Assembly: GCA_023386365.1 (NCBI GenBank)
Contig: JAEWJX010000085.1
Coordinates: 1-61,389, forward strand
From: Actinomycetes bacterium
GTDB lineage: Bacteria > Actinomycetota > Actinomycetes > Actinomycetales > Microbacteriaceae
Direction of reading: 5' to 3'
DNA length: 61,389 bases
In this document: piece after piece, positions 51,815 to 61,389 of the stretch
Position numbering within the stretch: position 1 is the first letter of the stretch
Layout: each line of letters opens with the position of its first letter
The notes under the pieces: generated by a model
The model's input: only the letters and a program-made list of their open reading frames with translations
Told to the model about the DNA's origin: nothing
The model's database searches: none
Position numbers and translations under genes: made by a program

Positions 51815-52612
51815 CCGACGCGTCTGCTCCGATCCGGAAAGCCGCTGCGCGAGGTAGATCGGCACGATCGAGATCACCACCATGACGACGGCGATCACGG
51901 CCACGATGGGCGCCTGGTTGGGCCGGAACATGTTGTTCAGGATGAAGATCGGCAACGTCGTCACCCCCGACCCGGCGGTGAACGTGGTGACGATGATCTC
52001 GTCGAAACTGAGCGCGAAGGCGAGCAGCCCGCCGGCGAGCAGCGCCGAGCGCAACTGCGGGAACGTCACCAGCCGGAACGTGGTCCACATGCCGGCCCCG
52101 AGGTCGGCCGACGCCTCCTCCAGGTTCACCCCCATGCGCCGCAGCCGGGCGATCACGTTGTTGAACACGGTGACGATGCAGAAGGTGGCGTGGGCGATCA
52201 CGACGGTCCAGATCGACAGCGGGATGCCGAGGATGGTGCGGAAGAAGTTGTTCAACGCGATGCCGGTGATGATGCCGGGCAGAGCGATGGGGAGGATGAC
52301 GAGCAGCGAGATCGCGTCGCGCCCGAAGAACGAGAACCGTTGCAGCGCGAGCGAGATGAGGGTGCCGAGCAGCAGCGAGATCGCGGTGGCGATGAGCGCC
52401 ACGATCACGCTGGTACGCACCGCTTCGATCGCGCCGGCACTCTGGAACGCTTTGCCCCACCATTCGAGGGTGAAGCCGGGCGGCGGCCAGCTGAGCGACG
52501 TCGAGGTGGAGAACGAGTTCGCCAGCACGACACCGAGTGGCACGTAGACGACGAGCAGGATGAGGGCGGTGACGGCCCCCAGCACCACTCGCGCGGGCGT
52601 TCCGAGTCGCAT
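51812..52612 (-). CDS. potC: Polyamine-type ABC transporter permease PotC
   Basis: 266 residues, six helices (first at about 11-33). The EAA loop is the LEEASADLGAGMWTTFRLVTFPQ region near 165, with F-P-Q in place of the more usual LP. LPIALPGIITGIALNNFF is the conserved helix. Second permease of a spermidine/putrescine-like importer; it begins 9 bp after the partner permease gene. Last gene of the operon; its stop is inside the next operon's promoter. Confidence 0.92.
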   Translation of the reverse strand: MRLGTPARVVLGAVTALILLVVYVPLGVVLANSFSTSTSLSWPPPGFTLEWWGKAFQSAGAIEAVRTSVIVALIATAISLLLGTLISLALQRFSFFGRDAISLLVILPIALPGIITGIALNNFFRTILGIPLSIWTVVIAHATFCIVTVFNNVIARLRRMGVNLEEASADLGAGMWTTFRLVTFPQLRSALLAGGLLAFALSFDEIIVTTFTAGSGVTTLPIFILNNMFRPNQAPIVAVIAVVMVVISIVPIYLAQRLSGSEQTRR

Positions 52613-52621
52613 GTGCGTGCC

Positions 52622-53548
52622 CTACAGGTTGTTGAGGGCGCCCGTGCGGCGCACGAGAGCCAGGTAGCCGAAGATGATGACGATCGGGATGAGCGCGATC
52701 GCCGCCGCCAGCGGCAGGTTGTTCGCGGCTCCCACGTTCGTGTAGACGAGGTTGCCGAGCATCTGGCTGGTGCCGCCGACGATGTTGACGGTGATGTAGT
52801 CGCCGAGCGACAGCGAGAAGCTGAAGATGGTGCCGGCGATGATGGCGGGCATCGCGAGTGGCAGCACCACGCTGCCGAGGGTGCGCCAGGTGCGTCCCCC
52901 GAGATCCGCGGATGCCTCCAGCAGCGAGTCGGGCACCCGTTCGAGGCCGGCGTAGATCGGCAGGATCACGTACGGCAGCCACAGGTACGACAGCGTGATG
53001 ATGGTGGCGGTCAGCCCGTAGCCGGGGGTGTGCAGTCCGAGCGGGGCGAGCAGCCACTCGAGGATGCCATCCTGCGACAGCACCGACCGCCACGCGTACG
53101 CCTTCACCAGGTAGCTGGCCCACAGCGGCATGAGGATCGCGATCACCAGGATGCGCTGCATCCGCGGGGAGGCGACCTTCGCCATGTAGAACGCGATCGG
53201 CAGCGCGACCGCAACATCGATGACGGTCACCGCCAGCGCCACACCCACCGTGCGCACCGTCACCGTCTGGTACAGCGCGCCGGTGAGCACGGTGACGATG
53301 TTGTCGAGCGTCCACTCGGTGGTGATCTCGCCGGTGAAACTGTCGACCGACCAGAAGGCCGTCACCAGCAGCAGCGCGAGCGCCACGATGTACACCACCA
53401 CCAGCCAGAAAAGTGGGGCGGTCAGCAGCAGCGCCAGCCGCACCCTCGGGTGGCCGGTGAGGTACGCGGATGCGCGGCGGGCCGGCGTCCGCCGAGGCGG
53501 CGGCACGGAGCGCGCCGCCTCGGCGGATGTCGGGGACTGCACGGTCAA
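52622..53548 (-). CDS. potB: Polyamine-type ABC transporter permease PotB
   Basis: 308 residues from TTG 53548 (AAGGG 6 nt upstream); GTG 53542 is an alternative start. Six helices after a basic N-terminus (PPPRRTPARRA). The EAA loop reads LLEASADLGGRTWRTLGSVVLPLAMP near 210. ILMPLWASYLVKAYAWRSVL is the typical PotB helix 3 region. It begins 2 bp after the binding-protein stop, so it is translated with it. Confidence 0.92.
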   Translation of the reverse strand: MTVQSPTSAEAARSVPPPRRTPARRASAYLTGHPRVRLALLLTAPLFWLVVVYIVALALLLVTAFWSVDSFTGEITTEWTLDNIVTVLTGALYQTVTVRTVGVALAVTVIDVAVALPIAFYMAKVASPRMQRILVIAILMPLWASYLVKAYAWRSVLSQDGILEWLLAPLGLHTPGYGLTATIITLSYLWLPYVILPIYAGLERVPDSLLEASADLGGRTWRTLGSVVLPLAMPAIIAGTIFSFSLSLGDYITVNIVGGTSQMLGNLVYTNVGAANNLPLAAAIALIPIVIIFGYLALVRRTGALNNL

Positions 53549-53550
53549 TG

Positions 53551-54729
53551 TCAGCCCTTGATCTCGGACCAGGCCTCGGTCCACTTGGCGTAGTCGACGC
53601 ACTCGACGTCGGTGCGCCCGTCGACGCATTCGGCGATCGGGGTGGTCCAGTACCAGATCTGGGACGCGTACTCCTCGTCGCCTGCGTGGTACGCCTCGCA
53701 GTCGTCGCGGTAGTCGCACGCCTCCTGGCTCGACGGCGCCTCACCGAAGTAGGCGGTCGCCTGGGCGTTCACCTCGGGGCTCGAGATCCAGTCCAGCCAT
53801 GCGTACGCGCAGTTGGGGCTCTTCGCCGCGGATGCGATCATCCAGGTGTCCGACCATCCGGTGGCGCCCTCGTCGGGCAGCACCACCTCGGTGTTGTCGA
53901 CCTCGCCCGCGAGCACGTTCTGGATCACCTGCCAGGTGGTCCCGACGACCGAGTCACCCGACTCGAACGCCTGGATCTCCTTCAGGTAGTCCGACCAGTA
54001 CTCGCCCACGTTGGCGCGCTGCTGCTTCAGCAGCTCCACCGACGCGTCGAACTGCTCCTGGTCGAGCGCGTACGGGTTCTCGATGCCCAGGTCGGGCTGG
54101 TGCGCCATCAGGTAGACGGCCGCGTCGGCGATGTAGATCGGCGAGTCGTAGGCGGTCACCTTGCCGGCGTACGCGTCGGATCCTTCGAACACGACGCTCC
54201 ACGAGGTGGGTGCGGGGGTGACGACGTCCGTGTTGTACAGCAGCAGGTTGGCGCCGTACCCGTGGGGCACCCCGTACGACTGCCCGTCGACCGAGTTCCA
54301 CTCCTTGTCCTTCAGGAAGTCGAAGACGCCCGCGTAGCTGGGGATGAGGTCGGTGTTGACGGGGGCGACGTCGCCGGCGGCGATGAGGCGCAGGGTGGCG
54401 TCACCTGATGCGGCGACCACGTCGTAGTCGCCGGTCTTCATGAGGCTGACCGCCTCATCCGAGGTGCCGTACGACTTCGAGGTGACCGTGCATCCGGTCT
54501 TGTCCTCGAACCCGCTCACCCAGTCGACGGCGGGGTCGTTGGTGCCGTCTTCGACGTAGCCGGGCCAGGCGAGCAGCGAGACGCTGCCTTCCATCTCGCC
54601 GAGCTCTTGGGCTTCCTCGCCTCCCCCGCCGCCGCCTCCGGATGTGCCGCAGGCTGCGAGCAGCGCGATCGAGCCGACGGCGACGATGGATGCCGTGGCG
54701 GCTCTGCGCCCGCGTGTGATGTTCCTCAT
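53551..54729 (-). CDS. potD: Polyamine-type ABC transporter substrate-binding lipoprotein PotD
   Basis: 392 residues. Signal peptide with lipobox LLAAC (Cys about 27), then a Gly-rich spacer and the SBP_8 family domain (LAWPGYVEDGT near 52, VSGFEDKTGC, GVPHGYGANLLLYNTDVV and YWTTPIAE). The first string corresponds to the polyamine/Fe-type binding pocket. ATG 54729 has GGAG 9 nt upstream. Follows potA by 32 bp. Ligand is probably a polyamine or similar cation, since binding residues Asp/Glu are common in this family, but this is not certain. Confidence 0.92.
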   Translation of the reverse strand: MRNITRGRRAATASIVAVGSIALLAACGTSGGGGGGGEEAQELGEMEGSVSLLAWPGYVEDGTNDPAVDWVSGFEDKTGCTVTSKSYGTSDEAVSLMKTGDYDVVAASGDATLRLIAAGDVAPVNTDLIPSYAGVFDFLKDKEWNSVDGQSYGVPHGYGANLLLYNTDVVTPAPTSWSVVFEGSDAYAGKVTAYDSPIYIADAAVYLMAHQPDLGIENPYALDQEQFDASVELLKQQRANVGEYWSDYLKEIQAFESGDSVVGTTWQVIQNVLAGEVDNTEVVLPDEGATGWSDTWMIASAAKSPNCAYAWLDWISSPEVNAQATAYFGEAPSSQEACDYRDDCEAYHAGDEEYASQIWYWTTPIAECVDGRTDVECVDYAKWTEAWSEIKG

Positions 54730-54761
54730 TGCTGTACTCCTCTCGGTGGGTGGTGCGTTCG

Positions 54762-55778
54762 TCAGGCGTGGAGCGGGATGGCGTCGCCGTCGTGCCAGGT
54801 CACTTCGACCCGGTCGCCGCGTTCCTGGTCGGCGGAGCGCCGGCGGTCGTTGCGTTCGAGCACGCTGATGCGGGGGCCCGCGTCGAGGTCGATGACGTGC
54901 CGGATGCCGCTGCCGAGGTAGATGGATTCGACGAGCGTGCCGGCGGCGCTGCGGCCTTCGGAGTCGGTGGGGGCGCCGAGGCTGAGCTTCTCGGGGCGGA
55001 TGGAGTACTCGCCGTCGCGGCCCAGCACCGCGCGGGCGGCGTCGCTGCCGAAGATGTTGGTGGTGCCGACGAAGTCGGCCACGAACCGGGATGCGGGCTG
55101 CTCGTACAGGTCGCGCGGGGTGCCGAGCTGTTCGATGCGGCCGTCGTGGAACACGGCGATCCGGTCGGACAGGGTGAGCGCCTCTTCCTGGTCGTGGGTG
55201 ACGAAGATGAACGTGATGCCGAGGTCGCGTTGGATCTGCTTCAGCTCCACCTGCATCTGTTCGCGGAGCTTCAGGTCGAGCGCGCCGAGCGGTTCGTCGA
55301 GCAGCAGCACCTTCGGTTCGACGACGGTGGCGCGGGCGAGCGCGACGCGTTGCCGCTGACCGCCGGAGAGTTGGGCAGGTTTGCGGTCGCCGAGGTGTTC
55401 GAGCCGCACGGCGGCGAGCGCCTTGAGGGCCCGGTCGCGGCGTTCGGTGCGCCGCACCCCGCGCACCCGCAGCCCGTAGGCGACGTTGTCGAGCACGCTC
55501 ATGTGCGGGAAGAGGGCGTAGTCCTGGAAGACGGTGTTCACGTCGCGGTCGAAGGGGGCGGCGCTGGTGACGTCGCGGCCGAACAGTTCGACGGTGCCGC
55601 CGGTGGGTTGCTCGAACCCGGCGATGAGCCGCAGCACGGTCGTCTTGCCGGATCCGGACGGCCCGAGCATGGAGAAGAACTCGCCCTCGCCGATCTCGAG
55701 GTCGACGTGGTCGACGGCCGTGACGGAGCCGAACTCCTTGGTGAGTGCTGTCAACCGTACGGCCGGCTGGTCCGTCAT
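54762..55778 (-). CDS. potA: Polyamine-type ABC transporter ATPase PotA
   Basis: 338 residues. Walker A LGPSGSGKTT near 38-47, Q-loop VFQDYALFPHMSVLDNVAYGL, signature LSGGQRQRVALARA near 135-148, Walker B VLLLDEPLGALD, H-loop FVTHDQEEA. The C-terminal TOBE-like domain (SIRPEKLSLGAP...) is regulatory. Start ATG 55778 with AGGAG upstream. First gene of potA-D-B-C, divergent from the GntR gene; the 84-bp gap carries a palindromic operator (55810-55827). Confidence 0.94.
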   Translation of the reverse strand: MTDQPAVRLTALTKEFGSVTAVDHVDLEIGEGEFFSMLGPSGSGKTTVLRLIAGFEQPTGGTVELFGRDVTSAAPFDRDVNTVFQDYALFPHMSVLDNVAYGLRVRGVRRTERRDRALKALAAVRLEHLGDRKPAQLSGGQRQRVALARATVVEPKVLLLDEPLGALDLKLREQMQVELKQIQRDLGITFIFVTHDQEEALTLSDRIAVFHDGRIEQLGTPRDLYEQPASRFVADFVGTTNIFGSDAARAVLGRDGEYSIRPEKLSLGAPTDSEGRSAAGTLVESIYLGSGIRHVIDLDAGPRISVLERNDRRRSADQERGDRVEVTWHDGDAIPLHA

Positions 55779-55809
55779 CGGCGTTCTCCTTCGATGCCCA
55801 TGCGTTAAA

Positions 55810-55827
55810 ACATATGAAACCATATGT
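55810..55827. promoter_or_regulatory. Palindromic operator in the potA/GntR gap
   Basis: ACATATG-AAAC-CATATGT, perfect 7-bp arms. Typical of a GntR/FadR-family site and the only A/T-rich palindrome in the gap, so likely autoregulatory and controlling the pot operon. Confidence 0.7.
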
Positions 55828-55861
55828 CATCCACCAGTCGATGATGTTACGGTCCTGTCAC

Positions 55862-56650
55862 ATGCCCCTCACGACGAGCCACCGCGACACCACGCGCTCC
55901 GTCGTGTTCGCGCCCCTCGACGACGGCACCGCCCGCGCCGACCTGGTCGTGCGCCGCCTCACCGACGCGATCGTGTCCGGCATGCTCCACGACGGCGAGA
56001 GACTGCCCAGCGAAGCCGACCTCTCCCGCACCCTCGGCGTCGCCGTCGTCACCGCCCGCGAAGCCCTCGAAACCCTCCGCGACACCGGCCTCGTGCGCAC
56101 CCGACGTGGCCGCGACGGCGGCAGCTTCGTCACCTACGACCGCGACACCGCCGCCCGGATGCTCGCCGCACGCCTGCAAGGGCACTCGCGCATCGAACTG
56201 CGTGACCTCGGCATCCACATGGGCGCCATCGCCGGCGCCGCCGCCGAACTCGCCGCCGACCACGCCAGCGACGACGACCTCGACACGCTGCAGGACATCC
56301 ACGACGCCGCCGACCTCAGCACCGCGGGCGGCGCACGACGGGCCGTCGCCCGGTTCCAGCTCGAACTCGCCGCCATCAGCCAGTCGCCGCGCCTCGTGCG
56401 CGAAGAGGTGCGGCTGCAGGCGGAAGGCGGCCCACTGCTCTGGCTGTGCCTGCGGGAGCAGGAGTACCGTGAGCGCACCGCGCGCACCCGGGAGCGGGTG
56501 ATCGACGCCATCCGGGACGTGTCGCCGGCCGCCGCACGAGCCGCCGTGCTCGCCCTCACCGCCGACGCGGTGGAGTGGCTGATGGACGAGAAACTGCGGC
56601 TCGACGCAGCAGACACCGACACGGCGGACGACCGAGGAGGACGCAGATGA
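55862..56650 (+). CDS. GntR-family regulator, FCD (FadR) type
   Basis: 262 residues from ATG 55862 (MPLTTSHRDT). Winged helix at about 22-90: GMLHDGERLPSEADLSRTLGVAVVTAREALETLRDTGLVRTRRGRDGGSFV, a very typical GntR head. The tail is helical (AAELAADHASDDDLDTLQDIHDAAD...), as in FCD, although the His/Asp metal set is not obvious. TACGGT lies 8 nt before the start. It is coupled by ATGA to the Cache-domain gene. Candidate regulator of the divergent pot operon. Confidence 0.9.
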   Translation: MPLTTSHRDTTRSVVFAPLDDGTARADLVVRRLTDAIVSGMLHDGERLPSEADLSRTLGVAVVTAREALETLRDTGLVRTRRGRDGGSFVTYDRDTAARMLAARLQGHSRIELRDLGIHMGAIAGAAAELAADHASDDDLDTLQDIHDAADLSTAGGARRAVARFQLELAAISQSPRLVREEVRLQAEGGPLLWLCLREQEYRERTARTRERVIDAIRDVSPAAARAAVLALTADAVEWLMDEKLRLDAADTDTADDRGGRR

Positions 56651-57405
56651 GCACCATCGCCACACGGATGCCGGAGCAGATCGCCCAGGATGTCGCCGTC
56701 ACCTTCGACGAGGTGTTCTCCCTCATCGACGGCTGGCACGACGTGCTCGAAGGTCACCTCGGCGGTGCCGGCGACCCGACCGCCGCCTCCCTCGACCCGG
56801 TCGTGGAGGCGCTTGCCGTGCCCGCGATCACCGGCGACGGGCTCCTCACCGGCGCCGGATTCGTGGCCGCCCCCGGCCTCCTCGCCGACGCCACCTGGCA
56901 CCTCGCCTGGTGGCTCGCATCCGCCGACGGCACCCGCCGGCTCGCGACCGTCGACGACGCATCCAGCGAACAGTTCCGCGACTACACGGCGCTCGAATGG
57001 TGGCGGATCCCGGTGCGCACCGGCGCGCGGCACCTCACCGGCCCCTACGTCGACTACGTCTGCACCGACGACTACACGGTCACCATCACCGCGCCGGTGG
57101 TCGTCGACGGCGGGTTCCTGGGGGTGGTCGGCGCCGACCTGCTCGTCGACCGGCTCGAACACGGGCTGCTGCCGCTGCTGCGCTCGCTCGGGGTGCCGGC
57201 GGCGCTCGTGAACGCGTCGGCGCGGGTCGTCACCGCCACCGACTCGCGGCGCGAACCGGGCTCGATCCTCCGCCTCGACGGACTCGGCGACGCCCTCGCC
57301 CCGCTGAGGGAGGCACACCCGGATGGTGTCGACGTGACGCTGCCGGGAGGCGCCCGCGTGCTGTCGTGCGGAGACACCTCGCTCGCGCTCGTGATCGGGC
57401 TCTAG
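56647..57405 (+). CDS. Soluble Cache (PDC) domain protein
   Basis: 252 residues, no membrane helix. GPYVDYVCTDDYTVTITAPVVVDGGFLGVVGADLLVDRLEH is the characteristic dCache strand-helix, with Asp pairs that bind amine ligands in chemoreceptors; RTVDDASSEQFRDYTALEWWR precedes it. ATG 56647 overlaps the GntR stop by 4 nt and has GAGGAGG upstream. A free-standing cytosolic PDC domain coupled to a regulator is unusual; it may be a sensor partner for polyamines or a related ligand. Confidence 0.8.
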   Translation: MSTIATRMPEQIAQDVAVTFDEVFSLIDGWHDVLEGHLGGAGDPTAASLDPVVEALAVPAITGDGLLTGAGFVAAPGLLADATWHLAWWLASADGTRRLATVDDASSEQFRDYTALEWWRIPVRTGARHLTGPYVDYVCTDDYTVTITAPVVVDGGFLGVVGADLLVDRLEHGLLPLLRSLGVPAALVNASARVVTATDSRREPGSILRLDGLGDALAPLREAHPDGVDVTLPGGARVLSCGDTSLALVIGL

Positions 57406-57414
57406 CCCGCAGGG

Positions 57415-59250
<1,836 letters not shown>

Positions 59251-59256
59251 CCGTCG

Positions 59257-59262
59257 AGCCTA
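59257..59262 (-). promoter_or_regulatory. -10 element, leaderless promoter of the ABC-F gene
   Basis: TAGGCT, then CGACGG, then GTG 59250. No ribosome binding site is present. Confidence 0.5.
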
Positions 59263-59289
59263 GGCGGCCCGCCACTCCCCCGAGCGAGT

Positions 59290-60441
59290 TCAGCCGAAGC
59301 GGCCGTTGACGTAGTCGAAGGTGCGGGCGTCGATCGGTTCGGAGAACATCGCCTCGGTGTCGCCGTACTCGACGATCGCGCCCGGCTTGCCCTGCGAGGC
59401 GAGGAAGAACGCGCACTGGGTGGAGACACGCTGCGCCTGCTGCATGTTGTGGGTGACGATGACGATGGTGACGTCCTCGACGAGCGACAGCATCGTCTCC
59501 TCGATGACACGCGTCGAGGTGGGGTCGAGGGCCGAACACGGCTCGTCCATGAGCAGCACCCGCGGCATGACGGCGAGCGAGCGGGCGATGCAGAGACGCT
59601 GCTGCTGGCCGCCCGAGAGGCCGCCGCCGGGGGCTCGGAGGCGGTCCTTCACCTCGTTCCAGAGGCCGGCGCGGCGCAGGGAGGTCTCGACCAGTTCGTC
59701 TTTGCGGTCGCGATCGACGCTCACCCCGGTGAGGCGCAGGCCCGCCACGACGTTGTCGTAGATCGACATCGCGGGGAACGGGTTCGGCTTCTGGAACACC
59801 ATGCCGATGCTCTTTCGGGCATCGGTGAGCGGGCGGTCGGCGCGGTAGATGTCGTCACCGTCGAGCAGCACCTCCCCGGCGAGCGAGGCGGACGGCACCA
59901 GTTCGTGCATGCGGTTCAGGATGCGCAGGAACGTCGACTTGCCGCATCCGGACGGTCCGATGAGCGAGGTGATGACGCCTGCCGGCATGGTGAGCGAGAC
60001 ACGGTCGAGCACGTTGTGGTCGCCGAACCAGGCGGAGATGTCGCGAGCTTCGAGTGTGGCCAGGTCGCGGGGGGCGTCGAGCAGGGCGACGGCCTCGCGG
60101 GACCGGGGGAACACGGGCACGCGCTCCCGCAGGCCGCCGACGACGGCGAGCGACTGGGTGACGGCGCCGCGCGAGCGGTCCAGCGCGTTCCGCCAGAACG
60201 GAACCGTGGCATCCGGGGCGGGCAGCACGGCCGTCGCCGGTTCGTGGGCGTCGTGCGTGCGGATCAACTCGGTGTCGAGGCCGGGCACGGCGGCCACCAG
60301 GAACTGCTGCTCGACGAGGTCGTCGGCCCACACCTGGTCGAGTTCGGGTTCGGCCGCGGGTGCCTCGTCGGGCTCGGTCTCGCGGTCGTCGTTCTCGGGG
60401 ACGTCGTGGTGGGTGGTGTCGGTCATGACGGGTCCGTTCAC
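59290..60441 (-). CDS. PstB-type phosphate ABC transporter ATPase with long N-terminal extension
   Basis: 383 residues from GTG 60441 (378 from ATG 60426); normal PstB is about 255-260. The ATPase domain starts near 125 (LEARDISAWFGDHNVLDRVSL) and is complete: LIGPSGCGKSTFLRILNRMHEL, FQKPNPFPAMSIYDNV, GGLSGGQQQRLCIARSLAV, LLMDEPCSALDP, IVTHNMQQA. The extra N-terminal 120 residues are acidic, then contain LDTELIRTHDAHEP and VPFWRNALDRSRGAVTQSLAV. The GTG overlaps the sortase-like stop (GTGA), so the two are co-translated. Confidence 0.9.
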   Translation of the reverse strand: MNGPVMTDTTHHDVPENDDRETEPDEAPAAEPELDQVWADDLVEQQFLVAAVPGLDTELIRTHDAHEPATAVLPAPDATVPFWRNALDRSRGAVTQSLAVVGGLRERVPVFPRSREAVALLDAPRDLATLEARDISAWFGDHNVLDRVSLTMPAGVITSLIGPSGCGKSTFLRILNRMHELVPSASLAGEVLLDGDDIYRADRPLTDARKSIGMVFQKPNPFPAMSIYDNVVAGLRLTGVSVDRDRKDELVETSLRRAGLWNEVKDRLRAPGGGLSGGQQQRLCIARSLAVMPRVLLMDEPCSALDPTSTRVIEETMLSLVEDVTIVIVTHNMQQAQRVSTQCAFFLASQGKPGAIVEYGDTEAMFSEPIDARTFDYVNGRFG

Positions 60442-61379
60442 AGCAGGTTCGGGAGGAGGAGCACGATCTGGGTGGCGGCCCACAGACCGCCGATGAGGGC
60501 GAGCGGCGCGAACACGATCCACGCCTTGCGACCGCCGACGCGAGGGATCGTCCACACGGTGGCGGCTTCGACGAGCAGCAGGAACTGCAGCGCGAAGACC
60601 AGCGCCCACACGGTGGAGGTGTCGGTGGCGAGAGGCAGATGCGATTCGGGCAGGCTCGCCCAGGTGGTCTGGCGGGTGCCGCGTTCCTGCGCCGGCACGA
60701 TGAGGCGGGTGTCGACGTAGGCGACACCGGACGGCGCGAACGCGAGCCCGCGCGCGGTGGTGAGCACGAGGCGGCTCTCGCCCGACTGCCGGGCGGGCGG
60801 TTCCGGGTCGCCGGCGTAGCGCACGCCGATCACCTCGAACCCGAAGCGCCCCTGACCGGTGAGCACCGTGAAGCGGTCGCCCGGCTGCAGCGTCTCGATG
60901 CCGGCGAACGGCCCCCCGAATGCGGCGGCGCGGCCCATGATGACGCTGTCGCCCTCCTGGGCGGGCAGCACGGTGTCGCGGCGGTGGCCGGGCCCGTTCA
61001 TGAGCGCGCCTGCGGAGGTGCCCTCGACGACGACCTCGCGGATGCCGAGCTGCGGGATCTCGATAAGCGCGACGGGCGCACCGTCGACGAGCAGGTGGTC
61101 GTCGACGTCGCCCTCGCTCACCGGGGCGGTGCCTTCGGAGAGCTGCTCGCGGAACGTGTTCATCAGCTGCTGCTGCGCGGATCCGTGCTGCAGGCGGCTC
61201 AGCAGGGTGACATCGACCACGAATCCGAGCACGAGGATCGCGAGCAGGGCGAGAGAGGTGCGCGCGAAGACCTGCATCGGCGTGAGCGGCGCGTAGACGG
61301 CGGCCGCTTTCGGGGCGCGGCGCGGCGGCCGCGGCGGCTTGGGGGGCTTCGGCGGCTTGCTGCCCCGCGGGGCGGTCAC
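60438..61379 (-). CDS. Sortase-fold membrane protein without catalytic residues
   Basis: 313 residues from GTG 61379. A Lys/Pro-rich N-terminus (PPKPPKPPRPPRRAPK) precedes a helix (SLALLAILVLGFVVDVTLL), then a class-E sortase-like beta domain: ALIEIPQLGIREVVVEGTSAGALMNGPGH and PAQEGDSVIMGRAAAFGGPF. In active SrtE the His stands in AGHR; here it is MGRA. The active Cys in LTTC is replaced by Ala (LVLTTARG), while RLIV keeps the Arg. Two or more C-terminal helices (WALVFALQFLLLVEAA, IVFAPLALIGGLWAA) anchor it. An inactive sortase paired with PstB may scaffold or sense. Confidence 0.82.
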   Translation of the reverse strand: MTAPRGSKPPKPPKPPRPPRRAPKAAAVYAPLTPMQVFARTSLALLAILVLGFVVDVTLLSRLQHGSAQQQLMNTFREQLSEGTAPVSEGDVDDHLLVDGAPVALIEIPQLGIREVVVEGTSAGALMNGPGHRRDTVLPAQEGDSVIMGRAAAFGGPFAGIETLQPGDRFTVLTGQGRFGFEVIGVRYAGDPEPPARQSGESRLVLTTARGLAFAPSGVAYVDTRLIVPAQERGTRQTTWASLPESHLPLATDTSTVWALVFALQFLLLVEAATVWTIPRVGGRKAWIVFAPLALIGGLWAATQIVLLLPNLL

Positions 61380-61389
61380 CGCCTCCGTC
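61376..61389 (-). CDS. Last codons of an upstream gene (partial)
   Basis: The bases before the sortase-like start read CGG AGG CGG TGA on the minus strand, so a reading frame ends in Arg-Arg-Arg-stop and overlaps the GTG as GTGA. A phosphate transporter permease would be the natural occupant, but only this tail is visible. Confidence 0.3.

Noticed and set aside
50048..53593. 1181-codon plus-strand open frame
   Set aside because: Antisense of the GT2, KASIII and pot permease genes in high-GC DNA; sequence is low complexity and no domain is visible.
54730..54761. Possible hairpin between potA and potD
   Set aside because: Only weak complementary bases; no stable stem.

Overview
The window is high-GC DNA with strong G/C bias at third codon positions, frequent GTG starts, many ATGA/GTGA gene overlaps and many promoters that appear leaderless. 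Together with the glmU, prs, rplY, pth, mfd set on one strand, this points to an actinobacterium, most likely of the family Microbacteriaceae. The assignment is inference from style and gene content; no 16S or marker-tree evidence is available.

Layout. (1) 1-4091: mfd (cut by the left edge), pth and rplY, all on the minus strand. (2) 4248-19802: a sugar-acid catabolic island. Minus-strand operon: binding protein, two ABC permeases, gluconokinase, PfkB kinase, D-2-hydroxyacid dehydrogenase, membrane protein. Plus: SDR and an FCD-type GntR regulator. Minus: sugar-phosphate isomerase-like protein and Zn-alcohol dehydrogenase. Plus: YiaK-type Ldh dehydrogenase, second D-2-hydroxyacid dehydrogenase, HUMPS/KGPDC-type decarboxylase or aldolase, second SDR, then 6-phosphogluconate dehydrogenase (gnd). 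(3) 19829-23680: CoA transferase, APC permease, two small unknown proteins, a Cys/Met-rich copper-storage-type protein. (4) 23745-27744: prs, a frameshifted DUF222/HNH endonuclease gene with a LexA-type box, glmU. (5) 27802-42689: accessory genes (Dabb protein, POT peptide transporter, sigma factor plus anchored partner, nuclease-like zinc-ribbon protein, lipoproteins, glutaminase plus MFS, DUF1254 protein, YciI, MFS, YbdK ligase, ArsC, YegP, two very small membrane proteins, one decayed gene). (6) 42789-45047: tRNA-Gln(TTG), nucleoside hydrolase, MarR regulator, TMEM175-type channel. (7) 45082-51801: a candidate biosynthetic cluster: P450 facing a five-gene operon of KASIII, GT2, second P450, AMP-ligase and NAD-epimerase-type reductase. 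(8) 51812-57405: polyamine-type ABC transporter potA-D, divergent from a GntR regulator coupled to a soluble Cache-domain protein. (9) 57415-61389: ABC-F protein, a PstB-type ATPase with a long N-terminal extension, and a sortase-fold protein that lacks the catalytic His and Cys.

How the parts fit. The normal actinobacterial order glmU-prs-rplY-pth-mfd is opened twice: an HNH gene sits between glmU and prs, and about 19 kb, mainly the sugar-acid island, sits between prs and rplY. The island carries uptake, kinases, four or more NAD(P) dehydrogenases, a HUMPS-family enzyme and gnd, so its products probably drain into the pentose phosphate pathway. The two main novelty candidates are the KASIII/AMP-ligase/reductase/P450/GT operon (ole-like but without an OleB hydrolase) and the sugar-acid island. 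Also notable are a dispersed inverted-repeat family that supplies the pth start region and lies inside the ABC-F reading frame, and the sortase-like pseudoenzyme.
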